Shown: piece by piece, positions 33,812 to 45,751 of the stretch
How the letters are laid out: each line of letters begins with the position of its first letter
How positions within the stretch are numbered: position 1 is the stretch's first letter
From: Corythucha ciliata
Taxonomy: Eukaryota; Arthropoda; Insecta; Hemiptera; Tingidae
Reading direction: 5' to 3'
Assembly: GCA_038030265.1 (NCBI GenBank)
Contig: CM075938.1
Location: forward strand, 17,337,009-17,401,008
DNA: 64,000 nt
Notes under the pieces: model-generated
Told to the model about the DNA's origin: nothing
Databases searched by the model: none
The model's input: only the letters and a program-made list of their open reading frames with translations
Position numbers and translations under genes: made by a program

Positions 33812-34649
33812 TGTTTGCAATTCACCCTAAATACAAATTTTCTGTTTATACATGAAAAATAACGGGAAAACACTTTTCTTTCATAAATAAATAATAATCA
33901 AAATGCATTTGACACTACCACGAACATCATTGATATGAAAGCTACCACAGATAACGTCTTCAGAAACCAAGGTCACATACAGGGAAATAATATCAATAGA
34001 GAGAGCTCAAGGAGCTTAATAGAGTTCATTACTTTCTGGATTTTCGACAAATCCGATGTTATAAGCGCGCTTTAGGGTGAAATAGTTAAATGCCAGGGGT
34101 AATCAATCAAAAAATGTCTACGTGGTACGCCCCAAGCTCAGGCTCAGATTGAACATCAACAGGGGGGGGGGGGGTAATTTCGGCCGGAGCCGGCTTCCTT
34201 CAAAGCCCACTTTAGCCTGATGGAAAAATTTGCAAAAATGCCAAAAACCTTTGGGATTTCTTCAAACAGGGAATCCAAAAATTGAATTGACGGGTGCAAA
34301 AGAGTAGGTACCCAGAGGGGAGCGATAGGTGGATCGCCCCCTCCGAGAGGCCGTTTTTAGCCAATTTTTCGCGAAATCCCAGCAATATGAACGGCATTCA
34401 TTACAACACCTGTCCCCCGCCGGTCCTTAGTAGGCTGCGGACGGCCGGAATAGCCCCCTCCGGGAAGGATTTCAAGGTACGCCCCTGCCTATATGGCCCA
34501 CACTGCACTCTTCCCATTTTGTGACCGCCTCCCTGGCTACACGTGGCATTCGCATTCCACTCTCGTCGCTGCAGTCAAACGTGAGGGCTCCAAGGGCGGA
34601 GTGGATGATGCAGTCACCTCTACGGCCCCGGAAAGTTTACCCCCTTGCA
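33812..34649. other. Upstream of TRAPPC12, no gene seen
   Basis: Presumed TRAPPC12 promoter side. It contains a G12 run near 34161 and, at about 34473, GGTACGCCCCTG, resembling the end of the hAT-like element at 10923. ORFs of 60-140 codons between 34212 and 34946 run into the MITE at 34650 and are rejected. Confidence 0.35.
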
Positions 34650-35099
34650 CGGGAACTTGCACGAATGCCCGATTTGGGAGAAAAGTATACCGGTGAATTG
34701 GCGCGTGGACAGAAGGATATCAACGGTAGTTGGAGCCCGATTGGTGCATTTGATGATTTTTTAATAAATTTCAAAGTTTTTCAAGAGGGGATAGATGGTA
34801 CGAGGGGCAATATGACGTCAATGGTCACTTTTGAAGCATCTGATGAGGGAACTCTTGACAATCTTTTGTTTACAAATAACGAGAAAAATGGTCCCCCTGA
34901 AAATGTCTTACCCCCCTCTTCTCACACCATCCATTTCATTGAATAACCTTTGACGTTATCAAATCCCCACTCAAAATTTCTAAAAATTCGTTCTTAAAAA
35001 AAGCCGTACTTTATTTCAATGTTCAATTGGAACAATAGCATTGTGAAAGAGCCCTCTTCAAGAAACACCAGTGCTTGAAAAATGTGCAAGTTCCCCATT
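34650..35099. mobile_element. MITE with GGGGAACTTGCA ends, copy 2
   Basis: Reverse-complement relative of 24434-24877: the right end is TGTGCAAGTTCCCCATT, and inner phrases such as TTGACGT, ACCATCCAT and GAATGCCCGATTTGGGAG match in order. The left end starts at GGGAACTTGCACGAATG and is slightly truncated. Non-coding. Confidence 0.65.
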
Positions 35100-36460
35100 G
35101 GGATAAATCGCTAATTCACGGCTAAAATTAAGAAAAATCGGCCATTCGAAACTGAAATTGAGAAAAGGTGCTATTTCTCGGTTAAAATTAAGCTCTAATT
35201 CACTGAGAAAATTGAGAAATTTTTCAATTTTTGGCTAATATTAGGAAGAAGCGTCAATGGAGCGGATAAAAGTGTGAATTGCCAATTTGGGGACAACATT
35301 AATAAAGACGCTAATTCATGAATGAGAAATGCTAAGAAAAATGGCTAAATCGCACAGCTAAAATTCAGAAAAAGCGCTAGTTTTGCCCGTGATGATACAC
35401 GAATGAAAAACCGCTAATTTGCGGATAAAATTGAGTAAAAACCCTAAAACCACGGGCAAAAATTAAGAAATCCTTTATTCGGGCCTTAATTCTCGCCTAG
35501 CATTTTGGAGAAGCGCCAATTCGCTGATTCACAAATGAATGAATTTACGGATAAATAACGCTAAGAAAAACGGCTAAGCGAACGCTACAAATTCAGATGA
35601 AGCGCTAATTTTTGACTAAAAGTGGAAAAAATCGATAATTCACGGATAAAAATGACAAAAAACGGACATTAGGGGTATTCATGAAAAATGTTAAACCTTG
35701 TATTTGTTATGTGCTAAATTCCTAACAGATGGGTAAGGCCATAGAAACGGAGAAACTGAACACAAAAAATACGAAATAACAGGGTTTACGTCGATAACAT
35801 ATGTTAAACTTCAGAGCATGAATGAATACCCCTATTATCTGCTGAAATACAGTAAAACCGCTATAATTTGCATCTGAGTCAATTCCCACAAATTTGTTTT
35901 TGAAGGTATCGAAATTTTAACCAGTCAAACCAAAAATGGTGAAATTGAAGCTTAAATCAGCCAATACCGTCAAATTGGATTCTGTAAGTGTCAAATCCAC
36001 GAAATTTGGACTCCGATAGAGCCCTACTCAGAAAATTTATATAAATTTCATTTATTTTAATTTTGTTGAGCGACTCAAACCCATGAAATTGCTTTTTTGA
36101 ATGAGTCAACCCCGTGAAATGGCTTTCTATCCTGAGAAACGTTCTTTCGACTTATAGCGAAGCAGCAAATATGGTACTGCGAGTGCCAAAATTCCGCAAT
36201 ATTTGGGCTTTGAAAGGGCCAGACCCACAAAATCGATCATTGATCGGCGGGATTTGTGGATTTTACCTCTAAAATTGATTTCGAACTAATAAACCCCCCC
36301 CCCCAATAAACTCTGTCAACTCCACCACGTGGCCTACCACAACAATAGCAGACAACCGCATGTTCACCCCTTCCACATCATTACTAATTTTTAGTTAAAT
36401 TCCTTCCTTAATATCTCCTATTTTGGAATAAAACGAACGTGGAAGGAAGTATGTAGAACT
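35100..36460 (+). repeat. Family A then family C arrays
   Basis: 35100-35860 is family A in forward orientation. 35880-36290 is family C ending in a C10 run near 36294-36304. No gene until the 3' end of the Maf-type gene. Confidence 0.6.
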
Positions 36461-36512
36461 TTATTTATCTATCGCTGATCAAGTAATCGCGAACGTCAGA
36501 GCGGTTTCAGCG

Positions 36513-37664
36513 TCAAGTCCTGGTGAGAATGTTAGCAAAACCGAGTTTTCTTCTACTATCCACCTTTTCCATGACTTCCTCGGCCGTTCGAGTCCCTGAA
36601 TTGTTTGAGAAAAAGGGGGAATAGAGTTGACAAATCAGTCGTAAAATAAAAACAGTTATTTTTGGTAAACGCAGCAAAATTAAAACTAGATAACACTGAA
36701 TGCCTCATCTCACTCCTCTCCATCTCCTAATATCCATACATGGAAATGTCACAGGTAAGAACAAAAGTTTTACGGCACAAAACGGCTGAATGCCTTCGTG
36801 TAACTTACCAAGCGATCTCGCCAATCGCTTCGTGTTCTTTTGGTCATCGTACAGCCAGAGCAGATGTTTACACAGCGTGTGAACTGGAAGTCCCAAAACA
36901 TTGTAAAAATCGCCCTCAATTTTCTCGATCAAAGTTCCACCCAATCCTTGTATGCCGTACGCTCCTGCTTTATCCCTATTCGTATGATAAAATGTTTAGT
37001 CATATTGGTTGCTGTGGGGGGGGGGGATCTTATACATTGGTTCTCGCGTTCTTATGTAGCCGTCGATGATATCCTCCGAGAGGTAGGCCATTGTTACGAG
37101 AGTTTTCTCGTGGAATTTGACGGTGGCAGTCGGTGTTTTAACGACAACACCCGTGAAAACTGTGTGTTGTCTTCCGCTTAATCTTGGAAAATATTAAAAA
37201 AAACATTAGGAGACTGTAAAGCGACACCATTTTCTAAATGAGAAACAACCCAACTCAGAGAGAAACGCTTTTGCCTCGATCGTGTCCTTTGGTTTTCCAA
37301 AAAGTTTATCGTCGAGCGTAACGACAGTGTCGGCGCCGATTATCAAGTCGGCCTTATTAACGTCACCGCTGACTCGCTCGTTGATGTCGAGCACCTTTTT
37401 ATAGGCCGTTTCCACGGCGTATTCCGCGTAGGATGGAAATTCCTTCGGATTGAGATTTTCTTCGAAAAGAGAGGGCATAATTTCGAAATGTAGTCCCTGG
37501 AGAGTTTTAATAATAATCAAATCGTACGTTTAGCCCCAGTCATTCCAGTAAAATAATGTCTCTCCTAAAAATACCAAATGCCTCAAAACTTCGCTTCTGC
37601 GAGGTGAAACGCTCGCCAGAATGATCCTCTGGAAGTCCAAAGTGTGCCTTATTGGTTCCAACAT
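36513..37664 (-). CDS. Maf/ASMTL-type nucleoside triphosphate pyrophosphatase
   Basis: House-cleaning enzyme that hydrolyses non-canonical nucleotides (dTTP/UTP-type Maf activity) to monophosphates. Five exons: 37664-37575, 37496-37255, 37182-37036, 36975-36809, 36595-36513; they join in phase to 242 residues. Maf signatures: SVSPRR (18-23), IIGADTVVT (82-90), [12 protein letters not shown] (112-123) and [12 protein letters not shown] near 190. It resembles the N-terminal half of vertebrate ASMTL but stops after ..[12 protein letters not shown] with no methyltransferase domain. The exon 2 donor (GA|GTTGGG) is weak, yet only it keeps the LSGR motif intact. AATAAA (minus) lies at 36465-36460. 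Confidence 0.87.
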
Positions 37665-38395
37665 TTTTGTTTTCACTGAAATTCTTGTAAAATAAAATTT
37701 ATTCTCGAAGGAAAACGTGAAAACAACACAAACAGCTTTTCTAAAGCCAATTTAGGATCTCAAATCTCTGCAATCTCAGCATAATAAAGATAGCCTCAAG
37801 AAGGTTCCCATTCCCACACATGATTTGATTGCTTTCTTAATTAGCCAACCGAAATGATTTTTTAAAAACCAGCGAAGCCTTCGAGTAGTTCCTTATTATT
37901 TTTAATGTTTTTGGTCCTCAAACACATTGCTGTCGTCTTTTGATGCTCTTTAGTTAGCGAGTACGGAGAGCTCTGGGAGCTGGGACTGAGGACTGCGAGT
38001 CTAATGATGGATGGGGGTGAGGGGGTAAAATAGGGGATGTAATTTAAAAAAAAAATTCACACGTTCATTCGGTTCAAATGCAATGACTTTCTGCTGAGAT
38101 GCAATTTTTAAAAATCGCCAAACGTCACTCGTTCATCACAACGCTTCAAAATTCAGCTCAAAAAATTTAATGTTTCATTGGCCTTCAATTACCATCTAAC
38201 TGTCTCTTAAAAGTTGATTGGGAGGGGGGTTATAAAAGGGGAAGAAAAAAAATTGCTAAAATTCACGCGTTTATCCTAACGTATCAAGTTTCGGCGCAAA
38301 CCATTTTGAAAGTGTTAAAGAGGGGGATTCGGCTCAAACACAGCCGACATCAAACAGTTTGGGGAGGGGGGTCAAACAGAGACAAATACTATCAA
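37665..38395. other. No gene seen
   Basis: AT-rich, low-complexity sequence upstream of the Maf-type gene, with short A and G runs. No repeats from the named families and no supported ORF. Confidence 0.35.
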
Positions 38396-38399
38396 TTAC

Positions 38400-39327
38400 G
38401 CTATATGTATGCTCGAAAAACTTGAGTGGGGAATAATAAGGGATGAAATTGAAAAAAAAAAAAAAACTCCAAATTCCATTTGTTTATTCAAGTATGGTTG
38501 CCTTTCAAGGTGGAAGTGTCGTGTGGTCCTCCACACAATCCCTGAATCTTCAATCACGCAGTCTAAATCCAAAAAAATTCTTCGTAGCACATAATCAATA
38601 ATCAACCCTCAGCCCACATCGACTAATCTTCAATTACCGACCCTTATCCATCAACGACTATAACCATCAATCGTCACTCAATTTTCAATCCTCCTTCAAT
38701 CATTCGTCTTCGTCCTTTCATACAAAAAAAAAAAAAAAAAAAATGTTAGAAAATAGTCCAAAGTAAAGCCCAATGAGTATACTTGGGTCGAAAAAGGGCG
38801 ATTTTAGGACCTTCGACCATTTTAGAACAACAATTTCAATAGGCTGTAGCCCGTTCCTTTTTCGTCGTGGAAAACTACTTTAAATACAAAAGTTGTAGGA
38901 AATTTAATGCCCAACAAGTTTTGTGAGTGAAGATTTTCCTCGAAAGTAACTCATTTTCGGGATACTTGGAAGAAAATAAAAGAAGTGCCAAAACATTTCG
39001 GTTTTTGGGCTGCCAAAAATTTACCTCTGAAGAGATAGCATTTTCAGAGTTATTTTCTTCTCGAACACTTGATACCTATAAATACAAGATGATAAAAAAT
39101 CCCGCAATCTTCATTCCTCAAACACCGAATTATTCATAACTTTAAATCCAAAATTCTGTATCGCACATAATCAATAATCATCCCTCAGTCCACATCGACT
39201 AATCTTCAATTACCCTTATCCATCAACGACTATAACCATCTATCGTCACTCAATTTTCAATCCTCCTTCAATTGTTTGTCTACGTTCTTTCATACCAAAA
39301 AATCAAAAAGTAGAAAACAGTCCAAAG
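38400..39327 (-). repeat. Dispersed repeat, copy 2
   Basis: Inverted relative of 3990-4530. Shared blocks include the ATCAATAATCAACCCTC phrases (38590 and 39165, duplicated within this copy) and the stretch around 'caacaagttttgtgagtg' at 38910. The copy stops exactly where the CAGGGGCG end of the next element begins (39328). Confidence 0.55.
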
Positions 39328-41195
39328 CAGGGGCGTAAGTACCGGGGGGGGGGATATTGGGGATAGATCCCCCCCCCCCCAGAGCTACAAGTATACGAAC
39401 AAAGGAGCACTAGTACCATAACGAAGAGCCCCATAAAATCGCCAAAAATGAGCGTTTCACATTGAAGTTAGGTTGAACAGATTTTCTGGAATTGAAGCAG
39501 CCCGAAAAGGTCCGAGTACGTCCAGCTTTTTCCTTGGACTTCAGACGCGGGGGGGGGGGGGTTCGCCCAGAACCCTCTATCAGACAAAAATCAGTAACAT
39601 TCTTGGCTATAGCTGCTCGTGGTCTCGCGACGCAACTTCCAGACTAAAATTAAGAAAAAAATCGCTGATTCGCGGTACACAGAGGCCATTCTTCAAATGA
39701 ATTGTGGAAATCAACGCAAAAGTGTTGGATTTGTGCAAACCCCGCGGTTAAAGCTGAAAAAACACACTATAATATCAATGGTGGCAAATGGTGCACTGAA
39801 ATGGGGGCAAACTGAAATGGCGTAAAATCGCCTATTCGTGTATGAAAAAGGGAATAGGATGCTGAATGGCCGCAAAAATAGCACAAAACGCTATTTCACA
39901 GCCGAAATTGGCAAAAATCGCGAATTTGCAATTTGCAGATATAAGTTGTGGAAAAACATTAATCCGCGAATACAAAATGAAGAAAATCACTAATTCATGA
40001 CAAAAATTGAAAAAAAAAAAAACACCAATTAGCGCAGCTAAAATTAAGAAAAACGATAATTTTCAGTTCAAATTGGGGAAAGTGCTAATTCTCAGTTTAA
40101 AATGGAAAAAAATTGCTAATTTGCAGCTTAAATTGAGTCAAACGCCAATTCTTGGCAAAAATTGACAAAAATTGGTAGGTAATGCACGGGTTGGAAACGC
40201 TACCACGCTGCTAAAAACTTAGAAAAAGCGAAAATTCGCTGCTAAAATTGAGAAACATCACTAATTCTCGAATTAAGTGTCGTGAAATTTATAATTTAAA
40301 AATGATGATTTTTTGACAGTAATGGATGGATAGATGTAATTTTTTTTTTGAAAAAAAATAAAAAAATACATTTATAATTTTAATTCGCACCTTCTGAAGG
40401 ACTTTTTGTGGCCAAAATTCAGAAAAATGGCAAATTCACGCACGGCTATATAAAAATGGAAAAAATCGCCAATTTACAGCTAAAATTGCGCCAAACGCCA
40501 ATTTGTGACTGAAATTGAGAAAATTCGCTAATTCACAGGTTTGAAACGCTACGACGCGTCACCGCTACAATTTAAAAAAAGCGCAACTTTTCAGGCTAAA
40601 ATTGAAAAAAAGCGCCAATTTATGGCAATAGGCGAAGAAACCGCTAATTCGCGAGTAAACTGAGAAAAATGGCTCATGCATTGCATATGGTGAACCAAAA
40701 AATCCTAATTCATGAAAAGTCCCCCTATTTTGCGGCTAATATTGTGGAAAACACTTAAGAAAAACGTTAATTTCCAGCTAAAACTGAGAAAAGTGCTAAT
40801 CCCCTGGTAAAAAATTTAAAAAATCGCTAATTTGCTACTAAAATTGAGGAAAACGCCAAAACTCGTGGATAATTAAGAAACATCGCTCACGGGATAAAAA
40901 CGATACTTTGCTGCTAAAGTTGAGAAAATGCGCAAATTCATGGCTATGGGAGAGGGTGGGGCAAAACCGCTAATCTGCGGCTGAAATTGAGAAGAACGAT
41001 ACACTCGGCCAAAATTGAGAAAAGCGCTAATTTGCGGGTAGAGTCCAAAAATCGCCCCTAACTGAGAGGTTGAGGCTATGATGATGCCAACAAGATGTCC
41101 AGATTCATGAGTGTGCTGACTGGGTGGAATGATGACTAAAATGTGAAATTACCCCCTCCCCTCACCATTACGAGATTTCAATCAAAGAGAATGTC
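39328..41195. mobile_element. hAT-like element, inverted partner
   Basis: Starts CAGGGGCGTAAGTACCGGGG and matches the reverse complement of 8434-10923 nearly throughout: the G-run segment, the 'gtccgagtacgtccagctttttcc' stretch near 39510, the family A array, and the 'taaaatgtgaaattaccccctcccctcacc' stretch near 41135. It lacks the 265-bp retroposon (empty site 40511-40522). The far end beyond 41195 is lost or diverged. Overall identity is moderate, with many indels. Confidence 0.75.
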
Positions 41196-41199
41196 CCGG

Positions 41200-41700
41200 A
41201 TATTTACACATGAAGCTTTGTAATTTTGCGGTTATTTTGCCCGTAACTTGGAATGGAATGTCGCTGAATTTAAGGCCTGGAACTTGCAATATCCACTTGA
41301 AAATTCGAATTTTGCGGCTATTCGTCAGAATTTCAGCACTCGTTGTAGCCGGCTAAGCGTTGCCCAGTTCCGCGATCACTAAGAAAAAACCCTGAAACTT
41401 GCAATTTCACGTAAATAAAGACTTGGTTCTTGGAATTTAGCGAAAATAAAGACAGGAAACTAGCAATTTCACTGATATTTAGATTAGACCCAAAACTTAC
41501 AATTTCGCGGATATTTACCTCAATGAGAATTAGCGCCTTTACTAAATTTTATTCGCTGATTGGTGATTCTCTTAATTCTAGTCACGAATTGGCGATTTTC
41601 TCACTTTTAGCCACGAATGAGCGCTTTTTGTAGATTTTAGTTATAAATTGACGCCCTTTTTCTAGATTTTATCCGATAAATTGACCCAAGAACAGCACGT
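41200..41700. repeat. Family B and A units
   Basis: 41200-41520 is family B, 41520-41700 a few reverse-orientation family A units. No gene. Confidence 0.5.
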
Positions 41701-41791
41701 TCCTACATCTACATCGGTTTATGTATCTTTCAAACCTTATTTTCAAGGGTCACAACTCACCTGTCACCTATTGAGAGGATTTAGTGCAGTC

Positions 41792-41902
41792 AATGCATGC
41801 ATAAAGCTGTAGCCGTATATTAGGAGCCTACATTTTTCGATTCGTTTTTAACACACCTCAACGAGGGAAGACTGAGTTCGGCTACAGCTTTATGCAAGCA
41901 TT
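41792..41902. mobile_element. Small inverted-repeat element
   Basis: AATGCATGCATAAAGCTGTAGCCG and, as reverse complement of the right end, AATGCTTGCATAAAGCTGTAGCCG (split here as AATGCTTGCATA and AAGCTGTAGCCG) bound 111 bp. No ORF. Confidence 0.6.
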
Positions 41903-41928
41903 ACCTACTAACCCTCGTAGTTTAAGCG

Positions 41929-42070
41929 ATCTTACTATAGTTGAACCACATTCTAATGGAACCTATAAATCAATAAAACCAATTTGTTTTACATATGATT
42001 AGGTCCATTTACATCTGGAAATTTTGTTATAAAATTCCATCAGAGTTTGGTTCAACTATAACAGTATCAC
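41929..42070. mobile_element. Second small inverted-repeat element
   Basis: Arms built on TATAGTTGAACCA followed by ATGGAA on the left, mirrored by TTCCAT..TGGTTCAACTATA on the right. About 142 bp, imperfect, with no ORF. It lies just 26 bp after the previous inverted repeat. Confidence 0.5.
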
Positions 42071-42296
42071 TTTTTAGTGCATGGACTTCAATAGCGGGTT
42101 CATTTGTTCATACTTGAAACAATTAACGATCGAAAAAATTAAAAAAAAAGAAAGAAAAAAAAAACTTGAAACAGGCCAACAATTGAAAAAACGAGTTATC
42201 ACCAAATTATAGTGATCAGCTAGGTATCATTTAGCTTATCTTCACGCCCCTGCTGAACGGATGGTTTGTTTTTGGAAATTAATTGGTATGGTTATA

Positions 42297-42302
42297 TATA
42301 AA
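42297..42302 (+). promoter_or_regulatory. TATA box of the four-cysteine secreted protein gene
   Basis: TATATATAAAAAGG 66 bp upstream of the start codon, a strong core TATA element; transcription would begin about 30 bp further on. Confidence 0.6.
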
Positions 42303-42367
42303 AAGGAACTTCGAGAACAGTTTAAACCATTATTCGCAATAAAAATCTTCGGTAAATTGGAAATACT

Positions 42368-42778
42368 ATGGCTATGTCTGGAAAAGTACTATGGGCTCTC
42401 GTTTTCATCGCCGTGACCTTCATGGTAATTGTGTGACTCATATGTGTTTTCCTAATTCATTCTGAAGCAATCTCGCACACTCCCTCACGCTCTTTCTTCC
42501 CCCCTTTCTAGCCTATCTCTGCTCGAACTTTTGGCCCTAATATGGAGACCAAACTCGCGAATGAGATCGCAAATCAAAGATTTGATTGCTCACCGGCTCT
42601 AAACTATTGTCAAAGCAGACCATTAGTAAACAAATTCATTGCCGTCTGCGAATTTATAAAAAGACAATGTAGTTCAGGTCAAACAACGTTTACTCTGGCT
42701 GGGTTAAAACAGTTGGCCAATTTGAGAGAGCGAGTACTTAATTATATCCATAGTGTGCTGGACGGCTCGGACAGTTAA
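42368..42778 (+). CDS. Orphan secreted four-cysteine protein
   Basis: No family recognised. Two exons, 42368-42424 and 42512-42778, give 107 residues. Residues 1-23 form a signal peptide (KVLWALVFIAVTFM, cleavage likely after PISA). The mature part is about 84 residues, predicted mostly helical, with four cysteines at 45, 52, 65 and 72: a symmetrical C-x6-C-x12-C-x6-C pattern that could staple a helical hairpin. The C-terminal third (LAGLKQLANLRERVLNYIHSVL) is a Cys-free amphipathic helix. A TATA box upstream and ATTAAA 82 nt past the stop complete the gene. Role unknown; an abundantly secreted extracellular product is plausible from the promoter type. Confidence 0.8.
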
Positions 42779-43549
42779 AATTTCCCCGAAAATGACTAAT
42801 CCTGACAGAAAAAACTTGTGTGAACAACCCCACGGCACTTCCATGTTCGAATGATATTAATTAAAAAGTATAAAATGTTCCTCTCAGTCTCATTAATCAC
42901 ATAGAATAGACATAGAATTCCCTACATCTTTTGTATTGAAAGTATTTTTCTACGACCACTGTGGATCACGCTACATAGAGCCTCTCGGACTATTTTTCCT
43001 GTAATGATTGAAAGTCTTAAAATCGCTCGTTTTTCCGACCAAAATATGTTCGGTGAGCTTATTTCTTGCCGTCACCATTCATCCCTCTGTTATTACCATC
43101 TTTTGAGCCCCCCCCCCCTACTCGTTTGAAAATTTTAAAATCACTTTTTTCGCCCACGCTGAAGCCCTAGCAAGTGGGGTCCTCGACGTTGTCACTTCTC
43201 GAAACACCGCAGTTAACGCGTTTACAATGACACTTGCTTGCGATTGTTCCGCAAACCGCGGTGTCGAATAGTTGAAAGAAGAGCTTTTGACCGGAGGCTT
43301 CAGTGGCTTTTCACGTAAGATGGAAAAATAAATTGCCGGATGGCGGAGTTAGTGAGCCATCGATTGAGTGAGAATTTAAAAATATTTCCGTATGTTGAAG
43401 TTCCGCGGATGCTTAAAGAATTTCCAGGGGATTCTGTTGGAAATTCCTGAGCTTCATTTAACAACATTTTTCAGTGCCCCCACCCACTTAACACTCCCAC
43501 TCCATCATCTCGATCACACCCGGATCCAGATATTCCTCAAGGGAGAGGC
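42779..43549. other. No gene seen
   Basis: 3' flank of the secreted gene. A small inverted pair (CGAAACACCGC / GCGGTGTCG) bounds 43201-43268. Otherwise unassigned. Confidence 0.3.
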
Positions 43550-45740
43550 TAAAATAGCTTGAGATCCATTGCCTGCCCTAAAATAACTAAACTCGTTATT
43601 CGCGCGTGATTTCAGCTTTGAAAATGACCAAACTGCGATTTTACGACCTCTAAAAATGTTCGATTGACGTTTCGTGCCCTGAAAACGTCTGGTGGCTAGA
43701 TTGTTCCCGCTCTGAAAATGGCAAAACGACAAGTCGCACGCTACAAATTGGCTAAAACGACTATTCTCACCCTAGTTTGACGCACTACTCTTGCCATATA
43801 AATGGCAAAAACTCATTGACTATGCGCCTTAAAAATGACCATACTATCTGTCCAAGCCAAGAAATCGGCAAAACTGATTCTATGCTCCCTAAAAATAGCT
43901 TAACTGACGATTTGCGTCTTGAAAAAGACTAAACAGACAAAATGGACAAAACTTGCCATTCGCGCCGAGAAAACTTGCAATTTATCGCTCTAAATATAGC
44001 CATATAATCAAAACTGACCATTCGGATCCTAAAATGGCATAACATTCGTGCCTTAAAAACATTACACTCTGATTATTCATGCCCTAGAAATGACTATACT
44101 GGCAGTTTCCGCCGTAAAAATGGGCAAACTGGCTATATTTACGCCCTAAAATTGATACAAATTATTAACTGACAATTCCTCTCTTGAAAATGGCGAAATT
44201 GACCATTTGCGCGTCAAAAATTGCTAAAATGAGCCTTCACGCCTTAAAAATGTTCAAACTGACGATTCGTGCCCTAAAAAATACTATCAAAACTGGCTAT
44301 TTAAGCCTTGGAAATGGCCTACTCGCACAAACAATTCACAGTCCAAAATTGACCAAAATGATCATTTGCGCCCTTCAGAGGATTCGCGCCTTCTAAGTGG
44401 CTATCTGCGTTCTAAATATTGTCAAACTGATCATTGGCGCATTGCGCACCATCCATGGGCCATCCTCACCCTACCATCCCGACGTCCTAAAAATTGCTAA
44501 CGGGGTCATTCGTTCCCGGGAAATGGGAAAACTTACCATTCGTGCTTCAGAAATACAGCCAAACTAATCCTCCGCGCTTTGAAAACGGCTGAGCTGCAGA
44601 CAATTCGTGCCCTAAAAATACCCGAACTGATCGTTTGCGCGTGGCATATGGCTAAATTGACAATTGGTGCCATTAAAATGCTTAATCTGACTTGCTGCAT
44701 CGAAAAAAGTTGCCAAACTGGCTATTCGCACCCTTAAACGATTGATTGACAAGTATTGCTTTGAAATCGAATAATTGACCATTCGCCCCGCCCCCCACAC
44801 CGAATAGGACCATCTCATCTAACCAACTGCTTGATCCACCCCCTTCCCCATTCCCACCGCCGCTACAGACCGTTACTGCAATAATTCATTGTGTAGCTCG
44901 CTCGCGCTGTAAAATGGCTTGACTGGCTATTCGCAATGCAGTTTATGACGTGAAATTACAAAATATTTGGGGCTGGGTACATTATTTTAGGAATTTCTTG
45001 ATTTCCTCGGTTTTCCGGAGCCAACGTAAAACCCGTGCTCGATTCCAACTAGTGCTGTCCCAAAGAAGGGGCTCAAGCCCCCTAAGCCCCTCCCTGCATC
45101 AGCGCCTGATCTCGATGATCGAGTGAAAATGGGTTCAATGGTAAACAGCAAACTGAATTATAATTGTTGTTCTGTGATATAAGGAAAATAATTTCTATAC
45201 GCAAGTCATTGCAGCAAAAAGCTCTTCTTTCTACTCTTTGACGCCAGTTTGCCGAACACTTGCATGCAAGCGTCATGGTAAACCCTCCACTGGTGTGTCG
45301 AGTATGGACAACGTTGAGGACCGGACTTGCCAAAGTTTCAGCTCGGCCGAAAAAAAGTGATTTTGAAATTTGTAGATGAGCAGGGCCGTAAAAATGTCAA
45401 AACTGACCACTCACGCCATAAAATTTGTAAAACTGACTCTATATAAAATTATGTGGCCCATGAAGGGTTAAACTGACGATTTGCGTTATTTTGAAAATCC
45501 CTAAATAGAAGATTCCAGTTCTTGAAATGGCAAAAGAACAATTAGCGCGTCAAAAATCGCCAAACAGCCTTCACGGCTTGAAAATGCTTGAATTCTGGAT
45601 TCATGGCCTGAAAATAGCAAAAATGACTTCTCACGTCCTAAAAATGGCATACTCGTACTGGCAATTTACGCTTCACGTTTTAAAAACGGTCAAACTGGCT
45701 ATTCGCGCCCTAAAAACTTGCGCACGTTTCCAGCGGGTGG
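43550..45740 (+). repeat. Family D degenerate arrays
   Basis: About 43550-44940 and 45380-45740: units near ATTCGCGCCCTAAAAATGGC then TAAACTGAC, period about 36 bp, variable. The gap 44940-45380 contains a segment (TTTTCCGGAGCCAACGT near 45010) that recurs near 49295. Short ORFs are repeat-derived. Confidence 0.65.
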
Positions 45741-45751
45741 TGGCCCCTTAA

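Noticed and set aside
34521..34946. 141-codon plus-strand ORF
   Set aside because: Half of it lies in the MITE copy at 34650-35099 and the related copy at 24434 does not keep the frame.
39600..41060. Regularly spaced ~30-bp repeats reminiscent of a CRISPR array
   Set aside because: Units vary in sequence and spacing, have no distinct unique spacers, and the window is clearly eukaryotic; they are degenerate interspersed repeats.
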